A stretch of 64,000 bases of DNA, from contig CAXIWF010000588.1 of assembly GCA_964036045.1 (NCBI GenBank), forward strand, positions 39,001-103,000, in the 5' to 3' direction. Both the position numbers and the translations under genes were made by a program. Shown piece by piece: positions 1 through 10,086 of this stretch; the first letter of the stretch is position 1, and each line of letters opens with the position of its first letter. The DNA comes from Eutreptiella sp. 'Long Island Sound 2002'. Its lineage: Eukaryota > Euglenozoa > Euglenophyceae > Eutreptiales > Eutreptiaceae. A model generated the notes under the pieces. The model worked only from the letters and a program-made list of their open reading frames with translations, had not been told where the DNA came from and searched no databases.

Positions 1-825
1 GCTCGAGCCTTGGAGCTGGAGACCATACTGCTTGAGACCACTGCCAAAGGTTTCGTTTTGGTTTTCAGAGACGGATCATCAGAGAAATTCGAAGGGGTTT
101 GCAGACTGGGAGGGTATGGAGTGTACAGCGACCAAGGGGTCGCCCTCTCATCGCATATGCCACTGGAAATGAAGCAAACCAACAATGCAGCGGAGCTGAT
201 GGCGGCGCTCTGCGCCCTCCAAATGCACCCGGTGGGGAAAATCGCCATATGCTCAGACTCCGAGTATGTCCTGCTCGGTGTCAAAGGAGCGGCAAAACGA
301 TGGAAAATCAAGGGATGGGTTGGCTCATGTGGACCCGTCAGCAACGTCCCTATCTGGGAGATGATTCTCACAGAGCTAGAGAGGGAGGGGCGTGAATTGG
401 TATGGATCAAAGTGCCGTCACATGTCACAGTCGAAGGAAACAATGAAGCAGACCGTTTGGCATCCGTCGGTCTTCATATGCACCCACTCTACCCCTTCAG
501 CAACACACCACACAAAGAAGCTTTTGTACCATGCACACCCCAGCCCCCTGTCAAACGCGCCAGGACTGCTCACCATACACCTGTACCACCGCATGTCTCA
601 CAAAGAATCGATTTTTCTGTGGCGTCGCCTGGTTACGTCTCACTGAGCTCTGACAAAGCACAAGCCATCCTACAGTCTTTTCAACTTGAGGCAATGTCTG
701 ACCCTGGTACCGACACTGCTGTGGAGGCAGACGAATCGGGAGGCTCGGACACAGCCTCCACGGTCTCATGGGCTGTCAGCTCTGACGGCTTCAGCACTGA
801 CGTAAGCGAGTCCCGCCTACTCTAG
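1..825 (+). CDS. RNase H-domain ORF of a retroelement, 5' end outside window
   Basis: The frame is open from base 1, so this is the C-terminal part of a longer protein. A ribonuclease H type I domain covers about residues 15-155. Its acidic residues are in order: Asp in RDGSSEK, Glu in NNAAEL, Asp in CSDSEY and Asp in NNEADRLA, with the usual His in PSHV. RNase H of this type removes RNA from RNA/DNA hybrids during reverse transcription. A Ser/Thr/Pro-rich tail of about 110 residues follows and ends SDGFSTDVSESRLL. The ORF at 20811-22193 and the broken copy at 18156-18670 share this layout of RNase H plus Ser-rich tail, so this is a repeat family rather than a host RNase H1. No reverse transcriptase is visible in the window part. 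Confidence 0.7.
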   Translation, partial: ARALELETILLETTAKGFVLVFRDGSSEKFEGVCRLGGYGVYSDQGVALSSHMPLEMKQTNNAAELMAALCALQMHPVGKIAICSDSEYVLLGVKGAAKRWKIKGWVGSCGPVSNVPIWEMILTELEREGRELVWIKVPSHVTVEGNNEADRLASVGLHMHPLYPFSNTPHKEAFVPCTPQPPVKRARTAHHTPVPPHVSQRIDFSVASPGYVSLSSDKAQAILQSFQLEAMSDPGTDTAVEADESGGSDTASTVSWAVSSDGFSTDVSESRLL

Positions 826-1257
826 AAATGAATGTATGTTGTCACGGTGTGCCTCTCAATCAGTCAGCACGTCGCTGTTTTTGGCGTGCGTCTTTGCTGC
901 TGGGATTCGTCACACCACACTACACAGTTTTTACACTTGCAATTTTCTAACACACAAGTGGCCGTACAGTCAACCTCCAAGGCCGAAGGAGTGCCGAGGA
1001 CGACATGCAAAGCCGCCTGTGTTTCAGGTTCAGATGACACTGTCCTATAAGATGCATGTATGGCCTTGGTCTGTAGCTACGAGTGACACTTCTAATTTTG
1101 GTGCGAGGCACACTGTACATAGTGTTTTGCAGCTTTATTGTGAAGAACACACATTGGACTAAAGGCTGGAAGTGCCTATGGCGGGGGCATTCAGTCAATC
1201 AGAACCGACCATTGCTCTCTCTCTCTCTCCCTCTCTCTTGTGTAAGCAACGCCATGC

Positions 1258-1345
1258 CGCGGCTTCGCCGCGTTGATACACGCTGAGAGGGCAGAGGTTT
1301 GTTGATGGGGACCTGTCGACGGTTCCATGTTCCACTGTTCTACGG
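1258..1345 (+). repeat. Conserved 3' hairpin and tail of the RNase H element family
   Basis: A GC hairpin (CGCGG, short loop, CCGCG at 1258-1272) is followed by TTGATACACGCTGAGAGG and a GGGGACCT block. A matching hairpin (18802-18816) and downstream block (18816-18890) follow the RNase H-tail copy that ends at 18670. This looks like a conserved 3' end of the element. The stretch 826-1257 between stop codon and hairpin shows no gene, only a CT-rich microsatellite at 1213-1240. Confidence 0.45.
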
Positions 1346-1901
1346 GCAAGCAACGCCATGGCAGCGCCTCCGGTGCCGTATTGGTGACAGTGCACCGTGA
1401 GAGTTCCCGGAGTGACATGAAGTACTGTTGGTATGCCAGTGTGATTCTGAAGGGGTGAAGACCATCGTTGATCTGTGGCCAAGCAACGCTCGGCGTTGGT
1501 GCCGTCAAATTCTGGACCTTTACCGTCGCCTGGACAAAGGGGGGGGTGGGGGGCATCATTGCGCCCGACGCACCACGGCGCTCCACCCACGGCTACGCAG
1601 CTGCCTTGGCGGCCCCCAATCACTAAAGAATGATCTGCACAGAATGTTCAGTCGTCCCCCCCCCCTTCGTGCATCTCCCTGTCCACCACCCCCTCCGCGC
1701 CTCGCGTAATCGGCGCTCAAGTATGGCCGAATAAGTGCCTGCATCTTGCGTCCAGAGCCAGATTCGTGAGTGGAGTGCAGGCAGAGTACATGTTGCTGAG
1801 CTGCCGACACGACACACCCACTGGAGGGCAGGCCCCACCGTGACATGCTGCAAGGAACACACAGCACTCAGTTATACATACGTGTTGTGGCTTGTACAGC
1901 C

Positions 1902-2415
1902 CCCCCCCCCCCCCCGGAGACATTCGATAGCCCGTGGGCGAACTCAAGGCAACATTCAGTACCGGTTTGGAAGTGCTGCAGTGCACCAGAACATTGATGA
2001 GCTGTGACCGGTGACCTGTGACACGGGGGGCGTTCGGTAGCTGAGTATCCGTTGCTTCATCCCCCCCCCCCCCCCGGCCCCCGCGCACTGATCTGGTTTG
2101 CGCTGCAGTGCAGCGAGTCACAACAATGTACTGAGATCCGTGGCTATGACCATGTGCCTGTGTCACGGGGGTACATGCGAGAGCTCAGTATCCGTTGCTC
2201 ATGGCCCGCCCCCTTGAGTGAGTGCATACGTCTGACCGGGGCCGCAGGCGGGGGGGGGGTAGGCTGAGTTTGGTACGGTAAAGAGCAAAGACATGGACAT
2301 GAGCGGTGCCGCAGTGCAGCGGGACATTCGTGAGCCGTGAGCGGTCACCTGTGACACGGGGGGCGTTCGGTAGCTGGGTGTCCGTAGCTTTAGGGCCACC
2401 CCCGGGGGAGGGAGG
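1902..2415 (+). repeat. Short C-tract repeats, three degenerate copies
   Basis: Three related segments lie at about 1965-2070, 2098-2210 and 2300-2415. They share a CTGCAGTGCA-type core, a GTGACACGGGGGG block, the word GTATCCGTTGCT or a close variant, and then GGCC or CATCC running into C or G runs of up to 16. A fourth copy lies at about 22630-22770 inside murC intron 2. No coding potential is convincing. They look like small non-autonomous interspersed repeats bounded by homopolymer C/G tracts. Confidence 0.5.
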
Positions 2416-2419
2416 GGGG

Positions 2420-3888
2420 CAGACGCTGTTGATGGGCCATCCGAGTGCATCACGTCGGCTCTGCATAGCCCCAGAGAACTGTTCACACCCGTGTGCCGGC
2501 GCTGACGCTTGCGGTGGATCCCGACGTGCGTGAGCAACCCCCACGTCATGCGTGCGGTGCAGCGAGCTTCGCGACCATGACCAGAGCTGCCGACCAGAAA
2601 CACGGCCCGTGGGGAGGCCAGGTCCACCGGAGGTCTGACCTGCCTCGTGCTGCATGACCAGCGAATACATTCACCCGGTGGCCCAGGCCTCGGAATGGGT
2701 CTGGTATGGACCGTGCGGCACACCAACGTGCGTTCGGTTCAGAATGGAAAGACCGAAAGAACTGCACTTGCTTGGCGCACCATCGATGGGTGTTGATGCA
2801 CAGTGTTTGGGGGTGGGGGGGGATGAGAGGTGGGTGCTGGAGGCGTTGGGGTGTGGTGCCAGACGGTGACCCCCCTGCCAGCCGTCGGGGCGTGCGGCTC
2901 CACTGTGGAGCCCATATCGTCGGGTCGCACCAAATCCAAATCCAAATCTGTGTGCCGGCGCATCGTAACGCTGAGAACTGACAAGTGAAATTGTCTGAAG
3001 ACGGGGGCATCCAGTCTATCAGTTCAGACCTCAATTGTGACCACCACTTCCCCCCACCTTCAAGCACAGGCCCGCCAGAAGTAGCCCCAGCCCAAGATTT
3101 GGCTGCATGTCAGGCTAGGGCATCCACCATTTTACTTTGGCAGGGGGGGGGGGGGGCTCTCGTCCCAAAAATCTTATTCGGGGGGGGGGTTCTCTCATGA
3201 AGGGGGGGGGGGTGTGGCATGGGATGGGAGGAGGGCCTATAGATGTTTTGAGACAAGGCAATGGCTGAATTGGGTAATGATGGTTGCGGTGGTTGTATAG
3301 CCAGCAATCTGGCATGCAAATTGAATGTTGATGTGTGTCAGGGACACTGAGGGTCATGGGGCAGTGGCAATTCTGGGTCTTGCAGGATCACATTTTTTTC
3401 TCGGTACATTTGTTTTGCAATTTCAGACAAGGACCCACTGCCTTTGGCGTGTTTTGCACACCGGTGAATTGTTGTTCCACATTTGGCTGATGATGGCAGG
3501 GCGGGATGTTGTGTTGTCTTTGCTTCTGCCATGAATTCTGAAACGTCCCAAAAATGACAACATCCGTTCACAGATGTCTGGGAAGTACCAATGTTATCAT
3601 AGAGGAATGGCATTGGTCGCAAAAAAATTTCTAGGTGTCCACCGAAGCCGTCTCGTCTCAAAACAGTTCACCAAGAGGGGGGATACTCTCTTGTGTGTGT
3701 GTGGGGTTGACCATGAGATGGGAGCCCCCCCCCCCCCCCCCCCTGGCCAAATTAAGCGGTGGATGGCCCTACACAGCTCATAAATACAATTCCGCTGCCG
3801 GGGCATGTCGCATCCACCATCCCCCGCTTTTTGATGTTACTAGCCCTGAGGGTAGCCCAAATGGACGCCTGGACCCCAGCAGCAGTGC
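2420..3888. other. Non-coding, G-run-rich stretch
   Basis: No supported gene. It contains several G runs of 9-14 (3140-3215, with three runs within 70 bp), a C run of about 18 at 3725, and short ORFs that merely translate these runs. Confidence 0.5.
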
Positions 3889-4422
3889 GTGCTGTGGATC
3901 TGGGTGACTGGGTTTTCATCGGCCAAGGCCTTACTCGTTGAAGTGGCTGCATCCAAATCACAGACCCAATCGGTGTGGCAGTGCACAGCAAACACATGGT
4001 CGACTGCCATCCCCTGGGCCTTCCGGTATGATGTTGAAGGCAAGGGCCGCGAGGATGCATACTGGCGCCCGCAGGTGGGGGTGCCCATGTCCGAGGGGCA
4101 GACGGCCCACACCACCAAGATTGCCATCATGCAGTTGTTCGTGCCCTCTGCCTGGGTTAACTTCTATGCAGTGACCTCTCGGGTGTATCCTCGCACCTTC
4201 ATCTTGGTGTCGTTGGTGGCCCAGACCGGGCTGCTCATTGTGACCCCATTCGTCTGGCCGGACAGTGCAGCCCACAAGCGGAACAAAGTGACGCTTGCGG
4301 TGGAGGCATCGGTCATTGGACTGTATTTCAGTGTAGTGTATTGTGTTGTATTGTACAGTGCCATATTGAGGTGCATTGTTCAGTGCATCGTCGTCTGCTG
4401 CAGTGCATTACCATGCACTTGA
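3889..4422 (+). CDS. Unrecognised ORF with hydrophobic segments, possibly an exon
   Basis: A 177-codon open frame. The middle (about 4021-4330) is the most protein-like part. It begins with a polar section (YDVEGKGREDAYW) and then has hydrophobic stretches around TFILVSLVAQTGLLIV and ASVIGLYFSVVYCVVLY that could be membrane helices. The last 30 or so codons run into the 200-bp tandem array that starts near 4331 and are probably not protein. A CAG precedes GTGGGGGTGCCC near 4072, so splicing cannot be excluded. I do not recognise a family. It may be a relic or a captured exon. Confidence 0.25.
   Translation: MLWIWVTGFSSAKALLVEVAASKSQTQSVWQCTANTWSTAIPWAFRYDVEGKGREDAYWRPQVGVPMSEGQTAHTTKIAIMQLFVPSAWVNFYAVTSRVYPRTFILVSLVAQTGLLIVTPFVWPDSAAHKRNKVTLAVEASVIGLYFSVVYCVVLYSAILRCIVQCIVVCCSALPCT
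3906..3999 (+). repeat. Interspersed direct repeat, copy 1
   Basis: About 90 bp starting TGACTGGGTTTTCATCGGCC matches 5705-5800 at roughly 90%, sharing GGCTGCATCCAAATCA and GTGCACAGCAAACAC. The two copies bracket the 200-bp tandem array, which suggests the whole 3.9-5.8 kb segment expanded by duplication. Confidence 0.6.
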
Positions 4423-4553
4423 GCCATGGGAGTAAAAGCAGACAGAGAATATGTCACAAGCATGCAGCAACATCAATGCAACGAACCTTTTTTTTATATA
4501 TTTTCAATATCCAGTGAAGGTATATGAATGAGTGTAGTGTATTGTGTTGTATT

Positions 4554-5304
4554 GTACCCCCCCCCCCTTGCGCAAGCACGGCCTTGTCTAAGCACGAAGA
4601 CCCCGTGTGACCGTTGTTTTGATGGGTTTTTCTGACCACGTTTTTTATGGTCAGAAATTCATTGTTTCGTGATTGTGCGCTGATTGTACAGGGAAAGAAG
4701 GGCTGGGTCATGTTTGTGATGGTTCCTCTTGCTCAACAACATTCTGATTGGTACTGCAACCCAATGGTAATTGTTTTGCTGGTTTTTAGCCATGAAAAAT
4801 GCTGCTTTTCATCGTCTTGCTCAGATTCTGGGGAGGATGATGAAGTGCAGCTGGTATGGGCTAAAGCATCCCGTGGGATTTGGGGCCTCGGCCATGTTTT
4901 TGAGGACAAGCTTTACTTCACCAAAGATATTGTTGATGACAGTTTTGTCCCCAAGAATAGGAAGCCTAAATCTATTTCCAAACCTGCAGCCAAGCCTGCC
5001 CCGAAGGGGAAACATGTGCAACTATTTAAGATGAAGCGCAAGGTTGGAAAGGGTTTCTATTCCGTACCCGTTGATGGGCAGTAAGGACACGAGGACCATG
5101 CTGAATTTTTGCCTGCACGTTGTGTTCCAGTGCCATGCTTGTGAGTGATGTGCTTGGTGTGGGGTATGGGCAGGTTTTCTGTGTGCAGTGTCTCTTTGTG
5201 TTGCGCGTCGCGCGCAAGCACGGGCTTGTCTAAGCACGGGGACCCCGTGTGACCGTTGTTTTTCTGACCTTGGCCGTCCTTGTGCAAGGGGGGGGGGGGG
5301 GTAC
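4554..5304. mobile_element. C-tract TIR transposon with GTAC target duplication, carrying a gene fragment
   Basis: The element occupies 4558-5300. It starts with a C run then TTGCGCAAGCACGGCC, and ends with TTGTGCAAGG then a run of 13 G, forming terminal inverted repeats. GTAC is present on both sides (4554-4557 and 5301-5304). The tandem unit at 5480-5510 shows the uninterrupted site (TTGTATTGTAC then AGTG), so both insertion and duplication are read directly from the window. Subterminal repeats of the form AAGCACG.CCTTGTC.AAGCAC recur in the copies at 11463, 15731 and 17919. No transposase is seen inside, so it is non-autonomous. Confidence 0.75.
4647..5084 (+). pseudogene. Captured exon-like ORF inside the C-tract element, PWWP-like
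   Basis: A 145-codon frame. The second half (about 4790-5084) looks like real protein: an acidic Ser/Asp stretch, then DEVQLVWAKASRGIWGLGHV, then a Lys/Pro-rich tail ending FYSVPVDGQ and a stop. The LVWAK...W pattern resembles the start of a PWWP or related chromatin-binding domain, though the PWWP core itself is not present. A possible small intron (GTAATTG...TTTTTAG) lies just upstream at about 4768-4790. The first half (MVRN...RDC.) is element subterminal sequence, because 18004-18120 encodes a similar string. Best read as a host exon picked up by the transposon. Confidence 0.35.
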
Positions 5305-5704
5305 AGTGTTATATTGAGGTACATTGGTCAGTGCATCAAAGGCTGCTGCAGTGCATTACCATGCACTTGAGCCATGGGAGTAAAAGCAGACAGGGAATAT
5401 GTCACAAGCATGCAGCAACATCGATGCAACTAACCTTTTTTTTTATATATTTTCAATATCCAGTGAAGGTATATGAATGAGTGTAGTGTATTGTGTTGTA
5501 TTGTACAGTGTTGTCTTGAGGTACATTGGTCAGTGCATCGTCGGCTGCTGCAGTGCATTGCCATGCACTGGAGCCATGGGAGTAAAAGCAGACAGGGAAT
5601 ATGTCACGAGTATGCAGCAACATCGATGCAACTAACCTTTCTATACATACATTATCTCTACCTAACCCTACATATATATCTCATGTTTTGTCCTTGCAAG
5701 CGAA

Positions 5705-6950
5705 ACCTGGGTTTTCATCGGCCGAGGCATTATTAGTTGAAGCGGCTGCATCCAAATCAGAGACCCAATTGGTGTGGCAAGCAGTGCACAGCAAACACGT
5801 GCTCAGGCGGAGCAGGATCCACCAAAGCTGCTCTGTTGTTGTGGTTGGTTTAGGATGCGATGGCCAAAGTGGGAGTTTTGCAAAACTGAGTGCACTCAGT
5901 TTTACCATTTTTGTTTGTTTGTTGTTTGTTTGTTTGTTGACTCAGGGTTACAAGCTGGAAATTTTACCTGCATTGAGTTCCACAAGTTGGCCATCCTCAT
6001 TGCTTTTTTTTTTTATAGAAAAACAGCAATAACAAAATGTCTGCTTTCCTATGGTGTCTGGCTTCCACCGGTAGCTCTCCTTCCGTGAAGGACATTGCTG
6101 CAAGTGTTGCGTGCGCTTCACCATCCACAGCCCGCACACAATTTCCCTGACGTGTGCTTCTGCAATTAAATGAGGGGGGGTGGTTACTTCGAATTGATGC
6201 CTTGGAACGTGCATGCTTGTTGCATCTAAGGTCGCTTCAGTGGGTGCCTGAAATGGTGATGTTCACATGCGTTTGCAGCAACAGCAACCCCCCCCCCAAA
6301 AAATTACCAATTTGGTCTGCCGATTTGTTGGGTTTCTAGATTTCGCCTAATTGTTCGGCCGATTCATTGGGTTTCTGGGATTTTGCCGATTCGTTCTGCC
6401 GATTTGTTGGGGCTTCTGGGATTCTGGGACACCTGATGAGATGGAGAGATTGCGCTTTCGGGTGTTCGTGTGTGGTCTCCCTTCCTTGTTTGCTGTGCTC
6501 TGTTCTGGTCTTTTGTCTTTGTTGGGCCAGTTGTCGCCAGAGTTGGCCTGGTCATTGTTGTAGACAACCACTGTCCAACCCTGTCCAACCCTCTCCAACG
6601 CTCAACAACCCACAACCCTCTCAAAGAGCATCTATAAGGGGGCACCTTAAGCGCAGTGCGCGTGCAGTGCGCGCGCAGTGCAACTATCTGGGCGTCTGGC
6701 CGTAGTAGACATCCATACTTTGTGGTACTTTGGGCATCATTGTTGCTTGGTAGTAGGTTTTGGTGCATTGGATCTGGCATTTTTGGATGTTCACCCTGAT
6801 GTTTCACCCATTTCTACTTTTTTGCACACATTTTTTGCCCATTTCCACCACATCTACTCTTTTTCTCGGTTGATTGATATGGTGATACACTTTGAGGGTG
6901 CCTGCTACAGGACATCATACTTCCCTCCTCATTTCTTAGGCCCATTTTCT
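5705..6950. other. No convincing gene; second copy of a direct repeat and a TTTG microsatellite
   Basis: 5705-5800 is the second copy of the repeat at 3906. A (TTTG)n stretch lies at 5912-5940. At 6305-6425 the word CCGATT(T/C)GTTGGGTTTCT recurs imperfectly. At 6645-6690 there is a GCAGTGCGCGTGCAGTGCGC motif of the kind also seen near 7337, 14380 and 14530. Confidence 0.4.
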
Positions 6951-6952
6951 CC

Positions 6953-7273
6953 ATGGATCTCAGTATTGGAGATAGGGTGTTCTACACCTCCAATGGCCTG
7001 CAACCTCTTGCCACGGTGGTTGGGACGGGTGAAGACGGACTCCTCCACTTGGAATACTACCAAGATGGGTTGAGAGTCGTGAATCGGCAATGCAAGATGG
7101 AGTCCATCTCCTTTGCCATCCCAAGTTCACACTCGCCACCCAACTGCCCCCCATCTCCGCCGCCCAACACACTGTCAAGTTCCCCCCCGCAAAGGCCCCT
7201 GGTCCTTCACCATGCCACAAGAACCGGGAATGTCCCCCTCAAGGTCCCCTCTAGTCCAGTTTGGGTCGCCTAA
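6953..7273 (+). CDS. Small ORF with a beta-rich N-terminal half, unrecognised
   Basis: The ORF starts at ATG and reads MDLSIGDRVFYTSNGLQ, then a section patterned like a small beta barrel (ATVVG..., LHLEYYQDGLRVVNRQC), then a Pro/Ser-rich tail. The SIGDRVFY...VVG...YY pattern resembles SH3- or chromo-like barrels found at the C-terminus of some retroelement integrases, but this is a resemblance only. A competing overlapping frame (6678-7073) has no recognisable features. No neighbouring retroelement domain was found. Confidence 0.35.
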   Translation: MDLSIGDRVFYTSNGLQPLATVVGTGEDGLLHLEYYQDGLRVVNRQCKMESISFAIPSSHSPPNCPPSPPPNTLSSSPPQRPLVLHHATRTGNVPLKVPSSPVWVA

Positions 7274-7538
7274 TTCTAAGGGTGTTTCCAAGGGGCGTGC
7301 CTAGGGGCTCTTCGGAGGGAACATAGTCTAAAAGTAGCGCGCAGTGCAAGGATTCCCCCTAAGTCTTGTTCCTCCCCTCTGACCCGACATAATCCGAACC
7401 CAGTAACCATTAGCAGTCCTGTCTAACCCTCTCTCAGCTTGGATTGAGCCAATGGAGCGCTGGAGTGATACCTGTGCTTGCAGTGCTCAGTTGCCGCCAC
7501 GCCCCAGGGGCACTTCAAAAATGCAGAATGGTAATCAA

Positions 7539-8123
7539 TCAACACTGAGTCTGCAGTGTCCTGGCCGACCTCTTGATGATATGAAAAGAGAATTTTGCCT
7601 TGGACAGCTGAGGTACATATGCATCTTGGGGACCACAGAACATAGGATTGAACGATAGGATAGCAGAAAGTTTCTCACCATGCACACCGCACCTTTCCAG
7701 CATCCGCAGCATTTTGAAGTCACCAACGGCCAGAACGTATTTCCTCAACGCCTCCTTCGATGTGGTGTCCATGTACGGCACTAGTTTCTTGAGGGCAGTA
7801 GGATGACCGAAACAGCAATCAGCTGCAGCACATACAAATCGCGCAAACGCTTCGGCGAGTTTTGTGCAAGCTTCATGCACATCATTTCCTTCACCCAGCC
7901 CCTTGAAATGGATGAGCACAGCCTGCTGCGCAATGCCAAACTGCCCGTTCTTGAGTGCGGCCTCACCATATGCACACACAGCCCTCTGGTCGATAGCCTT
8001 GTTGATGTCACCGTCGCGGAACACCTCAACCCACCAGCGCTGCACTTGCTCCATACTTCCAAGGAACACACCCAGCCAGTACTGTACAGATTGGAACAGG
8101 CAGTGTGACAAGGCAGGCAGCAA
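7539..8123 (-). CDS. Unrecognised helical ORF, possible exon
   Basis: A 194-codon frame whose composition is protein-like (few low-complexity stretches, alternating hydrophobic residues consistent with alpha helices). A repeat-like pattern is visible in LRKYVLAVGDFKMLRMLERC. It ends at a clean stop. The 5' side runs into a CAG/CAA-rich minisatellite, and there is no good upstream start, so the frame may be an internal or 3' exon. A competing minus-strand frame at 7781-8137 looks less protein-like. No family recognised. Confidence 0.35.
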   Translation of the reverse strand: MLPALSHCLFQSVQYWLGVFLGSMEQVQRWWVEVFRDGDINKAIDQRAVCAYGEAALKNGQFGIAQQAVLIHFKGLGEGNDVHEACTKLAEAFARFVCAAADCCFGHPTALKKLVPYMDTTSKEALRKYVLAVGDFKMLRMLERCGVHGEKLSAILSFNPMFCGPQDAYVPQLSKAKFSFHIIKRSARTLQTQC

Positions 8124-8345
8124 TCAGGAGGCAGCAACTAGCAGTCCAGCAGTCCAGTCAGCAGTCAGCAAGCAGCAATCGGCAAGCAGCAGTCAGCGAG
8201 CAGCAAGCAGCAATCGGCAAGCAGCAAGCAGCAAAAGAGGCAATCAGCAATCAGCCATTAGCAGACAGCAATCAGCTAGCAGCAACCAGCAACCAGCAGG
8301 CACGATTGCACAAACCAAACAGCAACAGACACGATCGTAAATGAC
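8105..8345 (+). repeat. CAGCAA/CAGTCAGC minisatellite
   Basis: A degenerate array built from AGCAGCAATCGGCAAGCAGC-like words, about 240 bp long. Degenerate relatives (CAAACCAAACAGCAACAGAC) continue to about 8430. The Gln/Ser-rich translation on the + strand is a product of the repeat, not evidence of a gene. Confidence 0.7.
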
Positions 8346-9194
8346 ACCTACAAACAGACACCATCACAAATGGCACAAACCAAACAGCAACAGACATGTT
8401 CGCAAATGAAAGACAACCCACACACCTGCAAACACCCACAATCGCAAAGGACACTTGAGAGAGGTGACATCAACTCACAGCCCAGCAGAAAATCAGAAAA
8501 TCTCCCGGCCAAGAGGTGGCAGGAAACCAGAGTCCAAATATACGTCCCACCGCTGCAGGCAGCATGTGAACTGTGGATCACACGGGACACATATGTTGTA
8601 CTCAGACTGTCAGCATGCTCCGGTCCGTCTGACCGAGCACCTACGAGGCACACGTGAGTGTGAGCTAAACAAAAATACAAAGGCAAAATCCTTGAACATG
8701 ATGTGCACCACTGGTGTGCATCACTTGGCGATCCTGAACCCCCTAGCCCTGTGTCACACTTCCCACATTAATGGTCTTGGCCACCGTCCAAACTTCGCTA
8801 TCATGGGAATCACTGAATGCTGTTGAATGAGAAGCATGTGAGGGCATGCATGGAAGGGACACTAAGGGCCAGAGGCGGCACCTCTGGGAAGATGGATCGG
8901 TGTCTGCTCTCACCAAAAGTGCGTTCCCCCACTTGTTTGGGGCAAGTAACAATTTCCTTCTCAAGACCCAAACTAACATGTACACCCAGAAGTGCCAATT
9001 GGCACACTTACTTGGCCTTTACAGCAACCCCTGTTTTTTGTACATGGCAAATGCATTCAACAAGGTTTCAGTGCTCAACACGGCATTGGGTGTGGCGGAG
9101 GGGGGGGCGAGGCGGTGGCACCAAGTTGGGCTCCCAGCAGGGTGTGTGTAGCAGTGTTTATTTGTGCATGGGCAAATGGTGTTAGTGCCTATTT

Positions 9195-9480
9195 GGGGGG
9201 GAAGGGGGTCGAAGGCCCCCTTCCCACATATCATCATTTGGTGTCTACAGCATGCCTACAATTGGCAGACCGCGTCTACTTGTGGCAGACAGTGTCTACG
9301 TGTCTACAGACCAAGCCCGTGTGCACGAGTAAATGACATGAGCGGCCTGTTTCTGGGGGAGGGGCCTTCAGCTCCTTCCCTAAATATTCTCACCTGTGTC
9401 TACAACATGCTGAAAGTGTCTACAATTAGCAGACCACGTCTACTTCGGGCAGACACTGCCTACAGACTACATACTGCAAT
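9195..9480 (+). repeat. GTCTACA repeat, two tandem copies
   Basis: Two related segments (about 9195-9330 and 9345-9480), each with a G/C-rich block GGAAGGGGG...CCCCCTTCC or a degenerate form, followed by repeated GTCTACA and GCAGACC(A/G)CGTCTAC words. A third copy is at 17318-17450 in murC intron 1. The stretch 8430-9190 shows no gene. Confidence 0.6.
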
Positions 9481-9484
9481 TTCT

Positions 9485-10083
9485 ATGGAGCACGGGTAAA
9501 CGGAGTGGCATTTGGTGGTATCATATCATTCTGTCTCATATGTCTCATCGGTATCATATGCTGGAGTCACCCACTTTCCCAAGCACAGTCTTGAGTACTC
9601 TTTGAACTTCTGGAGTCAGTCAAAAAAAAAAAGTAAACGGAGTGGCATTTGGTGGTAAATGTGCACAGTCTTGCATACTAGGGACCTTCAGCCCCACATG
9701 GGGTGCTGAGCGCCCACCCCAGCAAAGGCCTTTGACCCCAGATCAGGGGGGGGGGGGGGGCAGAGCTTGCCCCCCCCTATTCCACATCAATGTCACTTTC
9801 TTTTTATTTTTTTAGGCTGACTCAATGTAGGGAATTGAGGACCGAAGAACATACAACAGTGCATTTATATACACTGCACCCTCCTCCAATGAATCTCGTG
9901 CGAGCAACGAGCAAGCACCTCACCAATCAGTATTGAATGTGAATGCCAACTCAGCGGACTATGGGGATGTGGCGATCTCAGCCACAGGTTCCAGACAACT
10001 CAGTGTATTGGGGCGTTTGGGGAGCCCCAACATTTTGCAAGTAAAAAGAGGCGTAAAGTAGAAAAGCACCTCTGCGTTCTCAG
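9485..10083. other. Region upstream of murD with possible splice acceptors
   Basis: No ORF is supported. Two acceptor-like sites are visible: a T-rich tract ending TTTTTTTAG near 9815, and CTCTGCGTTCTCAG ending at 10083, directly before the first codons of murD. A G run lies at 9747-9760. The second acceptor may join murD to an upstream leader or targeting-peptide exon that cannot be identified here. Confidence 0.4.
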
Positions 10084-10086
10084 GGC

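Larger units (their letters stand above)
4331..5640 (+). repeat. About 200-bp tandem repeat, three units, one interrupted
   Basis: The word GTGTAGTGTATTGTGTTGTA recurs at 4331, 4531 and 5480. Removing the 747-bp insertion at 4558-5304 from the second unit leaves a period of about 200 bp. Each unit also contains CATGCACTTGAGCCATGGGA or a close variant and a T-run followed by ATATATTTTCAATATCCAG. The third unit lacks the insertion and therefore gives the empty-site sequence. Confidence 0.8.

Noticed and set aside
6430-6465. CTGATGAG word as a hammerhead core
   Set aside because: No GAAA with flanking stems follows. The same applies to the CTGATGAG near 28632.
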